Origin: Mariannaea sp. PMI_226
Taxonomy: Eukaryota; Ascomycota; Sordariomycetes; Hypocreales; Nectriaceae
Length of the DNA stretch: 64,000 nt
Direction: 5' to 3'
NCBI GenBank assembly: GCA_024336345.1
Contig: JANFOG010000011.1
Location: 248,001 to 312,000 of the forward strand
In this document: piece after piece, positions 11,420 to 25,096 of the stretch
Numbering within the stretch: position 1 is the stretch's first letter
How the letters are laid out: every line of letters starts with the position of its first letter
Program-made: the position numbers and the translations under genes
Notes under the pieces: model-generated
Databases searched by the model: none
Told to the model about the DNA's origin: nothing
Seen by the model: only the letters and a program-made list of their open reading frames with translations

Positions 11420-12788
11420 GACATACCCTACACTTACAAGACATGATATCAATGTTGGGTTTTGGTTTTGATTTCTAATTGAGCCAATCAGGAGATGGGA
11501 CTGACGTCACGGTGTCTTGGAAGCCACTCTGACTCCTCAAGTGAAGAACAAGGGGAAAGGGAAGAAGGAAACGAATAGGGGATCGATCGGGGGTGGGATT
11601 GATTCCACTTTGCCGCCATTTCGTTTTCTTTTTCTTTTTCTCTTCTCACTCCCGTATCGTTCGTTTGATCTGCAGCCCCAAAAAAAAGAAGGAAAGAAAA
11701 AAAAGGAAACCCAAAACAGAATGAATTGTTGAATGGTGGTGCAGATTAGCTTGAGCCCATGCTCACTAGTAGCAGCCTCGTGACAGCCCGTCGCTCGGAA
11801 CCTGCGGAGAAAAGCTGATTTCTTAGATTTTGGGTTTTTGTTTCTCGTCCATGCCTTTCCTTCCTTTGCACGGGGTGGCATGACTATCTGTCGAGCGTTT
11901 TTAACAACGGGCCGGGACTTGTAAGGTTGGTGGCATCTGCCGGCAGGGGGGGGGGTTCTTGTCTTTGGTGGACTCCATGGAAACCTTGACCCTTTTTTTT
12001 GCTAGTTACAAGGAGCTCGACAACACATCCTTTTTGGATATTCTTTTTCTACCTTATCCGGACTTCCCTGGATTTGTTCCTTGGAGACAGAAGCAACCTC
12101 CCGGATGAGCCGGGTCTGGCGGCGAGCGGAAAGGAAAATTCGTGATGGGTCATGAATAACAAAGCTCGTCGGGGTACCGTTGTTTTTGTCAATGTAACTT
12201 AACTGCACTGCACTGGGAGCATTTGCTGCCCAGAAGCATCGGGGGGGGGGAGAGACGTGCACCTTGACCTTGGTTGGTTGCCAAACTGGTTGGCATGTAG
12301 CTCAATACATGCAAGCTACATGCAATACGCGACACATTTTATATGCACTATTGACACGTTGATGTTGTATATTTCATGACAATGGTAACAGTATCCTGTA
12401 CTATGGTACATTCTCGCTGCCAGCTTGCATGCTTACCCTGGAGCTGTAGCTCCCCTCCCCCCCCCTCCCCTCCCTTTCGCCTGATATCATGATAATGACC
12501 GATGACCGCGAGACATCACAGTAGCATCAAAGCTAGGACATGCATTCGAGCTTTGGCTTGGCTTTTTCCCATTACCAATACGTTCTCTCACCACTATCCC
12601 GATTACAACAAGAAACGAGGCGTCATGGTCTTTCCCTTGTCATCCTCCCATTGGTAGCCGTGTAAAGCTTGGTCTGCTCCATCTGTAAAGCTAGTCACAT
12701 CGTCCTTTCGCTCCTCTTCGCCGATTTGACCGCCCATTCTTTCGTCATAGGGCCATGGGGGAGGGGGAGATGGATGGATGACCATATT

Positions 12789-12820
12789 CCCCTACCCACC
12801 CCTCCATTGGGCGAGAGGGG
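12789..12820. promoter_or_regulatory. cluster of CCCCT/AGGGG stress-response-type motifs
   Basis: CCCCT occurs at 12789-12793 and 12799-12803, and AGGGG at 12816-12820, about 500 bases upstream of the opsin-related start codon. Such STREs bind Msn2/4-type zinc-finger factors in yeast. Three in 32 bases may be meaningful for an Hsp30-like gene, but the area is C/G-rich, so this is tentative. Confidence 0.35.
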
Positions 12821-13085
12821 GCCCAAGCTTAGGAAGGAAAAGAAAAAAAAAAATGAAGCTATCGATGCCGTTTACCGTATGGCCATCACGAGATGTCCGG
12901 TCCATTCCCGTCATCCCAGGCGTGCCGTTTACCTGTCCTAGACTTTTGTGGCCCAGCCCTTTGTTTCCCAATGCGTGCCAATCGGCATCCAAGGGAGTCG
13001 CAAGTCCGGAGTTGCAGAAATGCCAATGGGCCATGAATGCGCCATGAGCGGATGATGACCACCTTGGGGGTTGCTGTGCTGCATG

Positions 13086-13092
13086 TATAAAA
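13086..13092 (+). promoter_or_regulatory. TATA box of the opsin-related gene
   Basis: A consensus TATAAAA lies 231 bases upstream of the start ATG at 13323. A pyrimidine-rich stretch at about 13118-13145 is a plausible transcription start region, leaving a leader of roughly 180-200 bases. A strong TATA box fits an inducible stress gene. Confidence 0.55.
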
Positions 13093-13322
13093 GGCGAATA
13101 CCGAAAGGCGTACCTTTCCACTCCTTCCTTCCCTACCCCCCTTCACATCTCAGAATCTCTCTCACCAGATAGCTGTGTGGGCTTTCACGAGAAAGTTGAA
13201 GAACTTGGACATAATACGGCTTTCCTTGACAACAACACCCATTCGAGAGCTTCTTCCCAGCAGTAGCTTCTTTAACAAAAGAAACAGACAATAAGAAATA
13301 ACCTCGACACCCAACCGACATC

Positions 13323-14470
13323 ATGAGTGCTATTTTCGCTCGCAATCGAGCCCTCGATATCAACCCTCCGGCCGGAGACTCTCATCTCTCGACTGGAGGG
13401 TCGGATTGGCTCTGGGCCGTCATGGCCTGCTTCACCCTGTTCTTCGTACGTGATATCCTCTTGTTTTTCAGCACAGCTCACCTTTCCCCTTTCACCCTTT
13501 CTCCTAATCGTTTTCTGTGAAGAGCTAGCTCTAACATGTGTGACCATAATCTAGCTCATCTACTATGCCCTCAGCTTCAAGGCCTTCAACGGAGAAAGGG
13601 TCTTCCATTATCTCTTCACTATTGGTCTCTTCACTGGTATGGTCGCCTACTTCGCCATGGCATCTGACCTCGCCTTTTCTGTCGTCCGCACCTCTCTGTA
13701 CCGCAGCACGGATGCCACCTATCAGATGTTCTGGGCCAAATATGTCTATTGGGTTGTTGCCTGGCCCGTCATCTTGATTGCCCTGGGCTTGATCAGTGGT
13801 GTGAGCTGGGCGAGCATCGTATTCAATGTCTTCCTTTCTTGGGCCTGGTACGTTTTCTTTTTTTCAAACTTTTCTCTCTATCATCACGGGCATGACGATT
13901 GCGTGTCCGAGATGAAAATGATGAAAGAGGAGCAAAGGGGAGGAAGAGGAGCTTTACTAGTAGCTGGACCAACACAAACCGCTAACAACGTTGTGTGTGA
14001 ATAGGGTACTCTCCTATCTCGCTGGCGCTTACACTGCCAGCAACTACAGATGGGGCTTCTGGGCCTTTGGCACCACTGCCTGGCTCATCCTGGCTGTCCA
14101 GACATTGTGGCATGGCCGCACGTCGGCCGCCCGTGTCAACGTCCTTCGCGACTACTCGATTCTCTCCGGCTGGCTCAACCTGCTCTGGATCTTGTACCCG
14201 ATTGCCTGGGCCATTTCGGACGGCGGAAACGTCATCAGTGTGACCAAGAACACCGTCTACTTTGGCGTCCTCGACCTGCTGATGCTGCCCATCATCGCCT
14301 TCGGCTTCCTCGTCATGGCCCGCAAGTGGGACTACGGCGCCCTGAACCTGCACTTCACGCAGTACGGCCGAGTCGGTGCCCGCGACGGCGTGTTCCCCGA
14401 GAAGTCGGCTGCTGCTCCCGGAACGACCGCGCCCGCCGCTGTCCCAGCTGAGGGTGTTGTCACTGCCTAA
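13323..14470 (+). CDS. Opsin-related seven-helix protein (Hsp30/ORP family)
   Basis: Member of the fungal opsin-related protein family (yeast Hsp30, Mrh1, Yro2), plasma-membrane proteins with the microbial rhodopsin fold that do not bind retinal. Three exons, 13323-13445, 13555-13847 and 14005-14470, give 293 residues. Donors are GTACGT in both introns and the acceptors are TCTAG and AATAG. Seven hydrophobic segments are visible between residues 29 and 246. Helix C reads WAKYVYWVVAWPVILIA (101-117); relative to bacteriorhodopsin, Asp85 is Tyr106, Arg82 is Lys103 and Asp96 is Ala117. In helix G, GVLDLLMLP keeps Asp212 (Asp229) but replaces the retinal-binding Lys216 by Leu233. So it cannot be a light-driven pump. 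The tail is Ala/Pro-rich. Likely stress-induced, as in yeast, but this is inferred. Confidence 0.9.
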
Positions 14471-17400
14471 TAAAAGCAAAAAGGGGTAATGAGAAAGGAG
14501 GGAGAGCAGAAGTCAAAAAAAGAAAAAGAAGAAGAAAAAAGACAAACCAAAAAGTGTCAAAAAAAAGACAACAACAAAACAAAACAAACGAATGAGAGGA
14601 GTGAGTGTGTCGTAAGTAAGTAATATGAATCGGGGAGCGTCAATGGTGTGTGTGTCTTTGTCTTCTCGACTGGGAAACCGGCCTTCGAGCCAAGAAGATG
14701 TGACAAGAAACAAACAACATCAAAAACCAAACACAGTCCCCTTTCTTTGTGTTTGTTTGTGTCTATGTGTGTGTGAGTGGCGACTGGGGAAAAAAATCAA
14801 AAAAATCAAGGATCACGAGGCGATAATGGGAGGAGGGGAAGAGGTAATACCCGAACTGAGTGGTGGGAACCTCTGTGATACCTTTTCTTGTTCTCTTTTC
14901 TTTCTCTTCTTTTTTTTTTGTCTTCCCCTTTGGTCAAATGTTTTGCAGAGGTTGGATTTGGAAGACCCGATGTGAGCAGAGATGATACCCTGATACCCTC
15001 GTTAGGTCGGGAGCTGGATACCCCCGCTAGATGATTTTGCACTTAATTGCTGCTGCTGCCCAGAGAGAAGTTATCTCACTGGGCAAACACGTAATAATTG
15101 AACCTTCTTTGGCAAAAAAATATGGTCTTTTCCCCAGTGCTGGCATGTGTCATGATTACTGTTGTCAATGCGGTGATCAAGATGAAACTGCGAAGTCAAA
15201 ACCTCTACACACACTTTACGGTAATATAACTCGGCGGCGAACTTCTCCGTCCCTGTGGCACACAAGTAAACCCTCTAAGTTTAGACAGACATCAACTCTC
15301 CAATAATATTGACAAGTGAATTGGACCGTCGTACACACGGATACTACTAGTACACAGTGAATTGGGAACCTAATACTCAACACGTGGAGACCACTTGAGA
15401 CTATCTACATCCTTTTCTTTTTCCCTTGTCGTTATCTTCAACGTTATGGGGGAACCATCTAGATCAAGCGCCACGAGGGAAGATTCACGGAGGCAAGACA
15501 TACCACATGGGACCCTCTTCCTCCTATTAATGACAGTCATATAAGAGTCATCCTCCAAGCTATTTCAGAATTTATCCTATCAAAATGGCGTCCGGTAGCT
15601 CCACAGCATCGATCCTGAGGTTCATCATCGGGGGGGGAAAGTCGTCAACTCAATGACTCAGAAACTCCTAATCACCCCCCTTTTCAAGACGAGAATCATC
15701 TGACCGATCGTTTTCCCATATAAGAGAATTATACTCAGTGAAGATTTACCGTCCTGCGAGATGCTCTCCCAACTACTCTCTGTGGCCAAGCTCCGTTGCC
15801 CAACTCCCTCATTTCACCATCAAATCAGGTCATAATTACGCGGATCATGATACTCCTCCAAATAGGTTCGGTATCAAATATTAAGGGAGACTCAGAGTCT
15901 GGCCTACTAACCCGCTCCGAGACAAGCTAACCCCCCTTCAAGAGGAAGATGGAGGGTGGGAGCATACACACCAACAACCACGTGCCCACATCCAGAGCTT
16001 TTCCTTAGTCAATCTTTCAAATAGATGGGAATCAGAGACGTGGCAATGAAAAATCAATGGTAGGCAGAGAGCTTCAAGTTGAATGCTCTGGGCAGCCTGA
16101 TAACGCAGGGCGCTTGTTCGGAGGCATATCGTTACATGATGGCGAGAAGCCGAACGGAGCATGGTCATAGTACTTCCTAGGGATATAAACTGCTATTCTA
16201 CTCCCTCTAGTACATAGGATAGAGCCATAACCAACAAAGAAGCCGTAATTTCTTCCCTAGGTCTACCATCTCTCCGAAGGGTGGTAGGTCACCTTCTCCG
16301 CAACATGTCTCGCACGAAATTAACCAAAACCAACACATATGGGGACTTGGGATGTAAGGGACATTGAAACAAGTGCGGCCGTCAACATGTACAAGACCGG
16401 CCAGATGGGACATGGGAGAAATAATAGCAGATCCCTCCCCAGTCGAGTAAGCATGAATTCACCATGTGATATATCATTGGCTGCACACAAGCCACCAGTG
16501 TCATTGACTCGTGAAGATGTCACGATGCACGGTGCAGTAAGTGAACATTGGGCCATCAAGAGTTGTCTCTGTGTGTGCGTGCGTGCATGGGGCTGGGATT
16601 GCAAATAGAAAATGGTGAGACATTGACTGAGGCCTGCATGCATGTAGCACACGAGAGGTCGAGACCAGTCTAGTGCAGTAAAGGAATGGTCAATTGGCTG
16701 CGGTTTGCTGCATTCTGCGTGTTTGCTGATCGTCCTTTGATTTGGCTGCGCAAAGAAGATATTGCATGTCTGCTGTGCATGTGAAGAAGAAAAAGAAAAA
16801 GAAAGGCCTGAGTTCAATTGTACATGCCTGATTTCAGCGTAACCGGCATAAAGACAAGAATCATTGATGAACAAGACAGTTTCCCCAGGTCCCTATGAAA
16901 GGGAACCAGTACTAATGATGGGGAGGGAAGAGGAGAAGAGACCAAATTGATCTCGCTGTTCTCAACAACGATAGTAAGCTAAACAACCATAACCATTTGC
17001 TCAAACTTTCCATTACACAGGTTCAACAGTTCAGGCCCTCCTCGGCCAATGTTGAAGACTTTATAATGGGTCTACCGGTGAGTAGCATAGAAGAGATGAC
17101 CCAGTCAACTAGACTTTCGTGTCTCGGTATGTAGGCTATCCGATAGTGCGTGTAGTCCGCACTTATCTTGTACACACTTGGTGTAAAGGTGCAGTGGTTG
17201 GCCGAAAATGGCACCAACCATCCAATGATAGCTTCCTTGGTCATATCCCTTGCATTGCCTGAATGGCAAGAAACCATCCGGACCAGATCTGATCCAACCA
17301 GCCACCCGCGACGAGCGGGGGTCTGGGGGCAGCCCAACCGAGTCGTCGGTGCATTCAAGGGAGAAGCGGCACAGCTGCAACTGAGTATCCAGGTAGGCCA

Positions 17401-17817
17401 TGATGACTGGTGACCTGCTGATCACGGCAGAGAAGGAGAAACCCAGCATGATACAGAGTGAGATACAAACAGACGCCTTTCAAACCAGGTAACCCTTCAT
17501 CCCATGGAAATAAAAGAAATCAGAAACTGCAGATCAGGGTTCTAGAAATCGGGTGTGCTATGTACTGTCCATCACACCCCAATCGGCCGCCTCGTGTTTG
17601 GCCAGCTCCGAACATGAAAGTGAGACATATGCGAGTAGTAGTTGAATGAGGTGGTGGGACAAGGGTTGGCTGTCTGTCTTGTCACAATAGAGCCTCACAC
17701 AGACGAGTTATGTGACCCCGCGTTAGACATTTCACAAGATCTATCAGGATGTTCAAGTTGAGAGAAAAAGAACAATGAATTATTCCTCTGATTACCCTGC
17801 TTGACACAAAGAGTATG

Positions 17818-17860
<43 letters not shown>

Positions 17861-20800
17861 CTTGAAATTCGGAGATCGCAAGGACATACAAAGCAACTGC
17901 TTGGCAAGTCCGAAGCTGTACCCGAGTGGACGGATAGGCCGAACCGTGCCGCATCCGTACCGCATCCGACATGGGTTGGTATTCGCTGGTGGCAAATAGG
18001 ATGCATTGGGCCAGAGCCTGGCAAAATGGCTGTTGGGCTGTGACAAAGACATCGAGATCGCAGAGGGATTGCGTGTTTGTGGGGGATTGTTACGCTGACA
18101 GATAATCACATTGTGACTTTCAGCTACTTGAGCGAGACAGGCTGTTGACAGGAGATGCTGAGATTGTCGCCTCTCGCCCTCTCTCTCCATGTCAAGGAAA
18201 TGATGTGTCATCTTGTGACAGCTTGTATTCGCCGAGACATGTCTGTGCCGTCAGGGCGGAACACAGTTTCGTCAATCCAAGACAGACCTTTTGCCGGTCT
18301 CACAGCCACAGCAAGTACTGGTATGCAGGGCGCGAACCTTCCAGTCATTCTCGACAGTTTCGGGCTTGCTTTTGGCGCCGCGTCCTCGGGACTGGGAGGC
18401 CGATATAACGGCCATGACGTTGGTGAAATTTCGAGCAGATGATGCCCTCGGAACAGCCAAAAACTAACTTTTGTAAACGCTGGATGGGGACCTGGGAACA
18501 ACCAAGGAGAAGTAAAGTATGATTATCGAATGTTGGTGGCACTCATAAGTCGAAGCAGCAAGATAATAGGTGAGGTTGAGGGGCTGGATGGTGAATGGAT
18601 GGACTGCTATTTGCCTCGGCCATATCGGAACCATGTGTATCTTGATAGCCAGGTAAGCTGCATTGTCTCGTAGCCTCCTGGGCCGTGCTGCAGTGTACTA
18701 TGCTGTGCTGTGCTGTGGTTTTCCGGTTGGTTGGTGGAGTTCAACTGTATGTCTGAAAGCGTATCTGGATGGGGTCGCCTTGTTGTCATGTACGGAGTAC
18801 ATGAGCAGCATTCACTCCCCCGTCAATCGGAATCGCTGACAAGGTGCGAGACATGTGAGGTAGATTCCTGATGGACCACGGCGAAACGTGGTTTGTAGGG
18901 AGATGCCTGCATCCATTGCAGTGGTACGGGAAGTGACAGAAGGCGGACGACGATATGTTGAAAGCCCAGCAAGGACTAAGTGGCAAACATTACAGACGCA
19001 TGCCCGTATCCATCTCAGCCTGTCACTGATAGGCTATCGTGCTGGGGGGCCAGTGCCATTTTCACGCACCCAAGGTGAGGGATCCAAAGGCGTGCTCTTG
19101 GGGTTGGAAACTCTGTCCAAGAGATGAGGCCCTCACAGAGAAGGACTGCAGTAATCGGAGGATTGGGCCTTGTTGACAGAGGCTGAAATGATGGAGGTGG
19201 AGCGCCGACTGATCTCAGCAAGTACAGAGTACAAAACGGATGACTTGTTGGTTCTTTCAAGATTTGTCCGCCTGCGTAGGGGATTTACTGATGCTTCGTC
19301 TGGTATGAATGATGGTTTGCCGCCTCCCAAATAGTTTGAGATCCGAGGTGGCATGTCTTTAGTTCCTTATCAGGAACACAGAAAATATCCGGCGCTGATT
19401 ACATACCTGCCTTAGGTAGACAGTAGTGCATCTTGCGGGATTCGCAAGTCAGTTTGTACTGTACTGTTACTGTACCTCGGACTATTGGCGCCTGCCTCTT
19501 GTCGATCTATTCACAACTTGTGCTCAACGCTCCCCTAATGCATGCTGTAGTGCAAACTAATCACCTATGTGCGCATTAACGTTATGACGCCTATGCTAGC
19601 AACCAAGCTTCTCTACAGAGTATGATTCGGGGCAAAAGTTTCTGGTCTGCTGCCCACGTTTTCTGTATTCCCTTCTCGCACAAGCTCAGGGGTGGATGCG
19701 CACGCTACGATGATAATTAACTGCAGGTTTGGCCCAGACGACTCGTATTCCCTTGGATGCAACAATTGCCCCATGATGCAAGACTTTTTGAACCAGCACG
19801 CGCTGGGGAACGGGGCCCTTGGCCGCGACCATTGATGAACTGCATGGCGCCCCGTCAATTAATCACCAACCAGAAAAACCCTCCTCGTCTGCGAAGACGG
19901 CTGGCTGTGCAGATTAACAAAGAATGGGCCTGTGGAAATGTGATGAAACGAGACAAGCAAAAAGCTGCGTTGTGCCTCTGGAGCAGCTTCTCCTGAGACC
20001 TATAGCATCCAAAGGAGGAGATTACACAGTAGAAGCAACATTGGAGGGGCTGATGAGAAAACCTGGTAGAGCTCTACCACAGTATCCGAGGCACATCGCC
20101 ACATTATTGAAGGACTTTTGGACTCCGTATTACCCTGAGAAGTACTAAGGTACAAGAGACTGTGTCTAGGCTCTGGTGGCGGCGATGGAGTGGCTTGAGC
20201 ATGGCATCATGAGTGCGAAAACATGAGACTGCCGACTGGCTCGAGCTTTTTTTAGGGCCGTGGAGAAGACAGATGATGAGATGAGCGCCGCCTATTTCGG
20301 TCGCGATGGGCCGCACAGTATCCGCGGACGGAGGGTCACTACCCATAGCTTTGCCGAGTACTATGTACAGCATGTATCCCCTAGTCTGCCGTCTACGGTG
20401 TGATTTGGCATGGAGGTCGCTATACTGTGTACAGATTATATCGATCGTGCTTTCGAATGGATGGCTGGCCTGGCTCTACTTATTGCCCCGTCAGCTCAAG
20501 GTGCTGTTCGGTTTGGGTCAACTTGCGAGCCGGAATTCACCAGTCCTGGGAAAGAAAAGCTGCTCGCAGAACGGAGGATGTGTCATAGACGAACCTTTCT
20601 CTGCGTCTGATGAGGACAAAGTGATGAGGGCTAGGCTCCAAATATGCATTGGGATTGCAGCAGACCTGAGTAACGTGGGGGCGTTTACTCGCTGAAGCTT
20701 GGTGGCAGGGCAGGGGGCCAGGCCAGTACGAAGAAGGAAAGTACAGCGTAGCCGTTGCAAGTCTATAACTTATCACTTTTGAAGGCAGCGTTGGCGCCCC

Positions 20801-23800
20801 CCTCTCGACAAGATAGACTACACAGCGAGGCAATCGGGGAGGACAGCGTCGGCCGGGATAAAATATTGGCTCTTGACTCTAACTAGGTAGACCGAGCCTC
20901 GGATTTCAAAGGTGATGACGACCGATGATTTGTTGGCGCAACTCGAAGATGGGCGTAGCGGCGAAAACTGGCGCGCGTCGTGAACAATCGGGGCAGGCAT
21001 CATTGATCCATGCCTCGTTCTTGCATCATTCACTGCATGTGCATTGCAGGAGCAGCACTTCTTTTTAGGGGTGCTTTGGGACACGCATTACATACAGCGT
21101 GGTTGGTAGGTAGCTTACCACAAACATGATATGACACAGCCGAGGGCGAGATGACGGCAAGATATATGCTGTAGGTACCAATTATCGTTCAAGTCTATGG
21201 CCGTCCAGTCTGTACCAAGTAGGAAGGTATGGTACTGTGCACAACGGATTACAGCCCTTCTTGAGAGCCCGCACGCCTGTCCACAACAGATCAACGATAC
21301 GCGACGAAGACAAGGCCTCACATACCACATTGCCACATCATTTGGCATGTAGTCAATCAATTACAGATGCTCTGAACGCGACATACTGTGTACCGAGGTC
21401 TTCCCCCCCCTCTTGATCATTGTTCCATTGAAGGAGATTGCTGGCACTGTAGTGCGCCTTCCCCAGTCACCAAATGTACTCGGGTAGGAATACTATGGTA
21501 CAGTGCCTGCTGTCTGCTGGCACCCATGAAAACGAGAAAAGGAAAAGAAAGACGGTACGAAGTACTCGGGTAACCACAATAGGACTAGCGCAAAGACTGG
21601 CCTCGAGGATCCCGCTCGCTGGGTCCTGCATCCCGCGTTGCTAGCGCGGCAGCTAGTCCCCGGTCGGAAGTGTCCCCAGGACCAACCATTCCCTCCCAGG
21701 CAGTGATGCCGATCAGGGATTCCGGCTTCTTGTGGAGCGATAAATTGAGATTGACCTTACGCATGGGACGGAGAAAACGGGGGGTGCTAAACGGGAGAGG
21801 TGCAAGGCTAGGGGTAAGTTGAAAGAGTAGGTAAAAAAAAGCGAGGGAAACCCGATCTTTTCTATGCACGCGGCAGAAAACGCTGCAGGCGAATGAAAGG
21901 GGACTTAATCTACGGAGCAAACTGTACTGCGTACTCAACACCCATTTCAGGGGAAGAGACAGACTAGTCTGTCCCGTCGGCAATGAGCCCAGTTCCGCGT
22001 CTGATCTAGCTATCAACGGGCACACAGTGTCTCTCAGCCACAACGTCAGAGTCTCCACGAGCATATTGCTCTCGTCAGCAAACATTTTCGTCACTTGCGG
22101 GGGAGGGAGACGCCTAGCACACATAGTAAACGAAAATGGCAGGGAAGAGCACTAATTAGTGTTGAGATGTTTGCTTTTTCTGTCTACTTCTTTTCTTTTC
22201 TTTTTTCCCCTTCCTTTCCTTTCTTTTTCTTTTAGGTCACCTATATGTAACGCTTCTTAAGGATTAATGAAAAAAAATTAATTAAAAGGGTCAGTGCCTT
22301 TCTTATGTGCCGCTGCAATTGTCTCGATATATCCTCCCATGAGCTCGGTCGGTTTTATGTAGATATATTAATTCTTCCTTTCTTTCGGGTAGGTGGGTTG
22401 CAGCGCAGCTTGTTGCCATGAGGTGCCATGAGGTGCTCTGTGCGTGGTTGAGCGGGCGGGCGAGAGTTCGTCGCAGAGCTTGGCTGGTATCACCGACAGT
22501 AGCCCTGCCTGTCGCCTGTTCTTCTGCCACCACCCAGACCCAATATCCTGGTCTAGCGCGGCAGTGTGGCATGCTGGCCCTGGTTGACGGCGACTGGAAT
22601 GAGCCGTGGTGGTCCGCGGAGGATTTTCTTGGCAAAGGGCTCCCTCGCGTGCCCGACCCCGGGAGATGCGTCGATGGATCGCTGGAAGCGACGCACCAGC
22701 GACGCACTGGCGAAGCACTAAAGTGCCGCTAGTTGAATGCTTGATCCAATAGACACCTGGAAATCAGTCTGATGTGGAGACTGATGGACTCATGAAGCCA
22801 CGGTTGATTAAGATGGAGGGTGGTGAAACAATGCGATAGGACTGCAACCTTCAGCCCCAGCAGAGGTGACCCTGGAACCAACTGGTGGCACAGGTAACCT
22901 GACACTGTATCCTCCGACACCCCGGTCAATCGTTGTCCACGCCAGCGGAGGCTTGGTGGACCAGACTGGGCTCTTCAAGGCAAAGGTCACCGTCCCAGGG
23001 CCCGCTAACGAGGCCAACACTAGGCCTCCCACGCACCGAACGCGAGCTTGACGACCCAGCGCCATCAGCACTGTGCTTCCAAAGTTGGGTTTGTTCTCTC
23101 TCCCCCCCTGACGGTTTTTCTCAACCCATTTCCTTTCAGTGGACGTTCGTACCGAGCCCTGGGTTCTGGGAACGGGAGCCGGAAGTTACCTCGCTGCTGG
23201 AGAGAGAAACGGGTGCTTTGGCTTAGGTGCTGTCGCTGTCACTCTGCTGAGATAATGGGAGACCACGAGGGCGCACAGCCCGCTGATTCAGCCCGCAAGA
23301 TGAGCATTCTCCGACCCGTTTTTGTCGTGATTCTGATTGATGTTCAGTACAACTGTTTTCTTCGTGTGCCTGTCAGAATGACTGCGTCACCTGTCAGATC
23401 CGTTTGTGAGGGCCATCTTTTCCACAGTGTGCATCTGCTGTGCTGTGCCAGGCAAACCACTCCCATTGTGTTGATCAGTACAGTGCAGTACCCAGTAGAT
23501 ACCAAATGGGAGTTATTTATGATCGAGCGCTGCCAAAAACACACTGGCGCCGTCGACTTGTTGCCGCCACGGGGGAAGCCAATTTGCGCCAGGTTAGAGC
23601 ATTTACTGGGGGCTACCGTAGACCTGCGGTTCCAAAACTCTCAAGCTCTTTTCAGAATCGAGCCAGTGCTTTTCTTCTCTGGGTTGATGTTCTCTCACAG
23701 TTGGCGTCCGGATTCATTCGAACGGACGCATGGAAGCCACATGGGCACTATGTATCAATAGGCTCGTAGTGATCTTTGAGATTTGACACGTCCCAACACG

Positions 23801-25096
23801 CATCCGTGGTTCAAACCGATGTAGAGTGAACACCACCAGTAAGATCCCATCCCGTGTCCTTGGCCACAGAAATACAGGCTCGCGCTTTGGGCTTGGGACT
23901 TGCAGGGCCGCACACAAACTAACGACGACTGTCAGAACAATGGCTGGATTCGGGGGTTAGTTGACTCTTCTCTCCCCAACTCCCGGTCTTGTCCCGGCCC
24001 ATCCCTGCCAACCGCCCAATGAGCCAACTCTTGTCCATCTTCCAGGCGTTTTCTCGTCGCTCTTATCGCTCTTTGGAAAAAGGGGTGGATCTCCTGTTGG
24101 CAGTTAATTCGCTGGCAGCCTCCAAGCCTCAAGCCCAAAAGCCCCATGAGAAAACAGGCGTGCGGTACCCAGGCGTTCGAGTCAGCTGCACCAAATCCAA
24201 GCTCTCGGGCCTTTGCAAAGACACAGTACGAATAGAGAGGAAACTAACTCTCCTAACTGGGGATGGAGGAGAGAAGAAGCCTGCTGGGGGAGGATGTGGG
24301 GGGTGGGGGGAGGAGAGGAGAGAAGCACTGTATCTGGAGCACACACCCCTTTTTTGCCCTTGGGCCGTCCCTCCTGAGCGAGGTTTTGGCTGTTACTCAA
24401 CAATCACGCACTCTCACTCTGTACATCCACACCCCTTCTCTTCTCCCTGGCCCCCCTCGTTCACTACCCAGCCCGTGGTGGCACTTGTGCTCTGTCAGGC
24501 CCTCCTCTCAGCCCATCTTCCCAGCCTATCCAGCCAAGCCTGGGTTCAGGCCTGTAGCCCAGTGTGCACTCACTGTGTGCATCCTTCCCGGTACCTTTTT
24601 CGCTCGTCCCCTTGGGGTCTCTCGTGGCCTGCTTCTTCTACATCTCCGCCCTGGCCCCAAAACTGTTCCCGTTCCCTTTTCCCACTCCCTCTCTTCCTCC
24701 ACTACATCACGGCTTCGTGACGCGTCGAGTTTAAGCGGTCCATATCAATCATCGGCCACTCGACCTTCAACGTAACCGTCGTTCTTCTATTCGTGATTGA
24801 TTCGATTGACTGAAGTTGTTTGGGTGTTCTCTTTCTAAGGTGTAAGTTGACCTGGTCTCTCCAACAACGATACTGAATCCTCTTCGACCTGCATCCCGCA
24901 ATCTTCAATCTTGCTCGAACCTCGTCTTCCTTATGTTCTCATCGCCTTCGCTTGAATGCATCCTGATCACCACCACCGATAAAACTGACTCTGCGATTCC
25001 TGCAGCATCGAATCTAATTCACTTCCATTCCTTATTTAAAAGCGCTGTTTGGTGCGCCTATTCTCTTCATACGCGATCCTCCGTCCACCAGACACA
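14471..25096. other. 10.6-kb gene-poor region upstream of veA
   Basis: No open frame here shows a recognisable domain or convincing exon structure. The longest frames (for example 23048-23761 and 23989-24720 plus, 21585-22124 minus) have compositions expected of chance translation. Contents seen: polypurine/polypyrimidine stretches at 14510-14600 and 22180-22240, a (GT)n tract at 17822-17856, several TACGGAGTAC-like decamers, and a CT-rich zone from about 24330 to 25090 that is probably the veA promoter and leader. Unannotated non-coding transcripts cannot be excluded. Confidence 0.5.
17822..17856. repeat. (GT)n microsatellite
   Basis: About 17 uninterrupted GT units in a gene-free region. 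Confidence 0.9.

Larger units (their letters stand above)
10638..13322. other. intergenic, VID28 3' flank and opsin-related gene promoter
   Basis: About 2.7 kb without a supportable gene. It contains an 11-nt perfect inverted repeat near 11387-11419, a C-rich tract at about 12447-12479, candidate stress elements at 12789-12820 and a TATA box at 13086. Confidence 0.55.

Noticed and set aside
13323..14470. Light-driven pump or sensory rhodopsin
   Set aside because: The retinal lysine and proton-path residues are replaced, so this is an opsin-related protein.
21585..22124. 179-codon minus-strand open frame
   Set aside because: No start context, motif or splice structure; most likely chance.
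23048..23761. 237-codon plus-strand open frame upstream of veA
   Set aside because: Composition and hydrophobicity look random, there are no domain-like patterns, and no splice context extends it. Chance frame in moderately GC-rich DNA.
23989..24720. 243-codon plus-strand open frame near the veA promoter
   Set aside because: Low-complexity Pro/Ser-rich translation of CT-rich promoter sequence with no recognisable motif.
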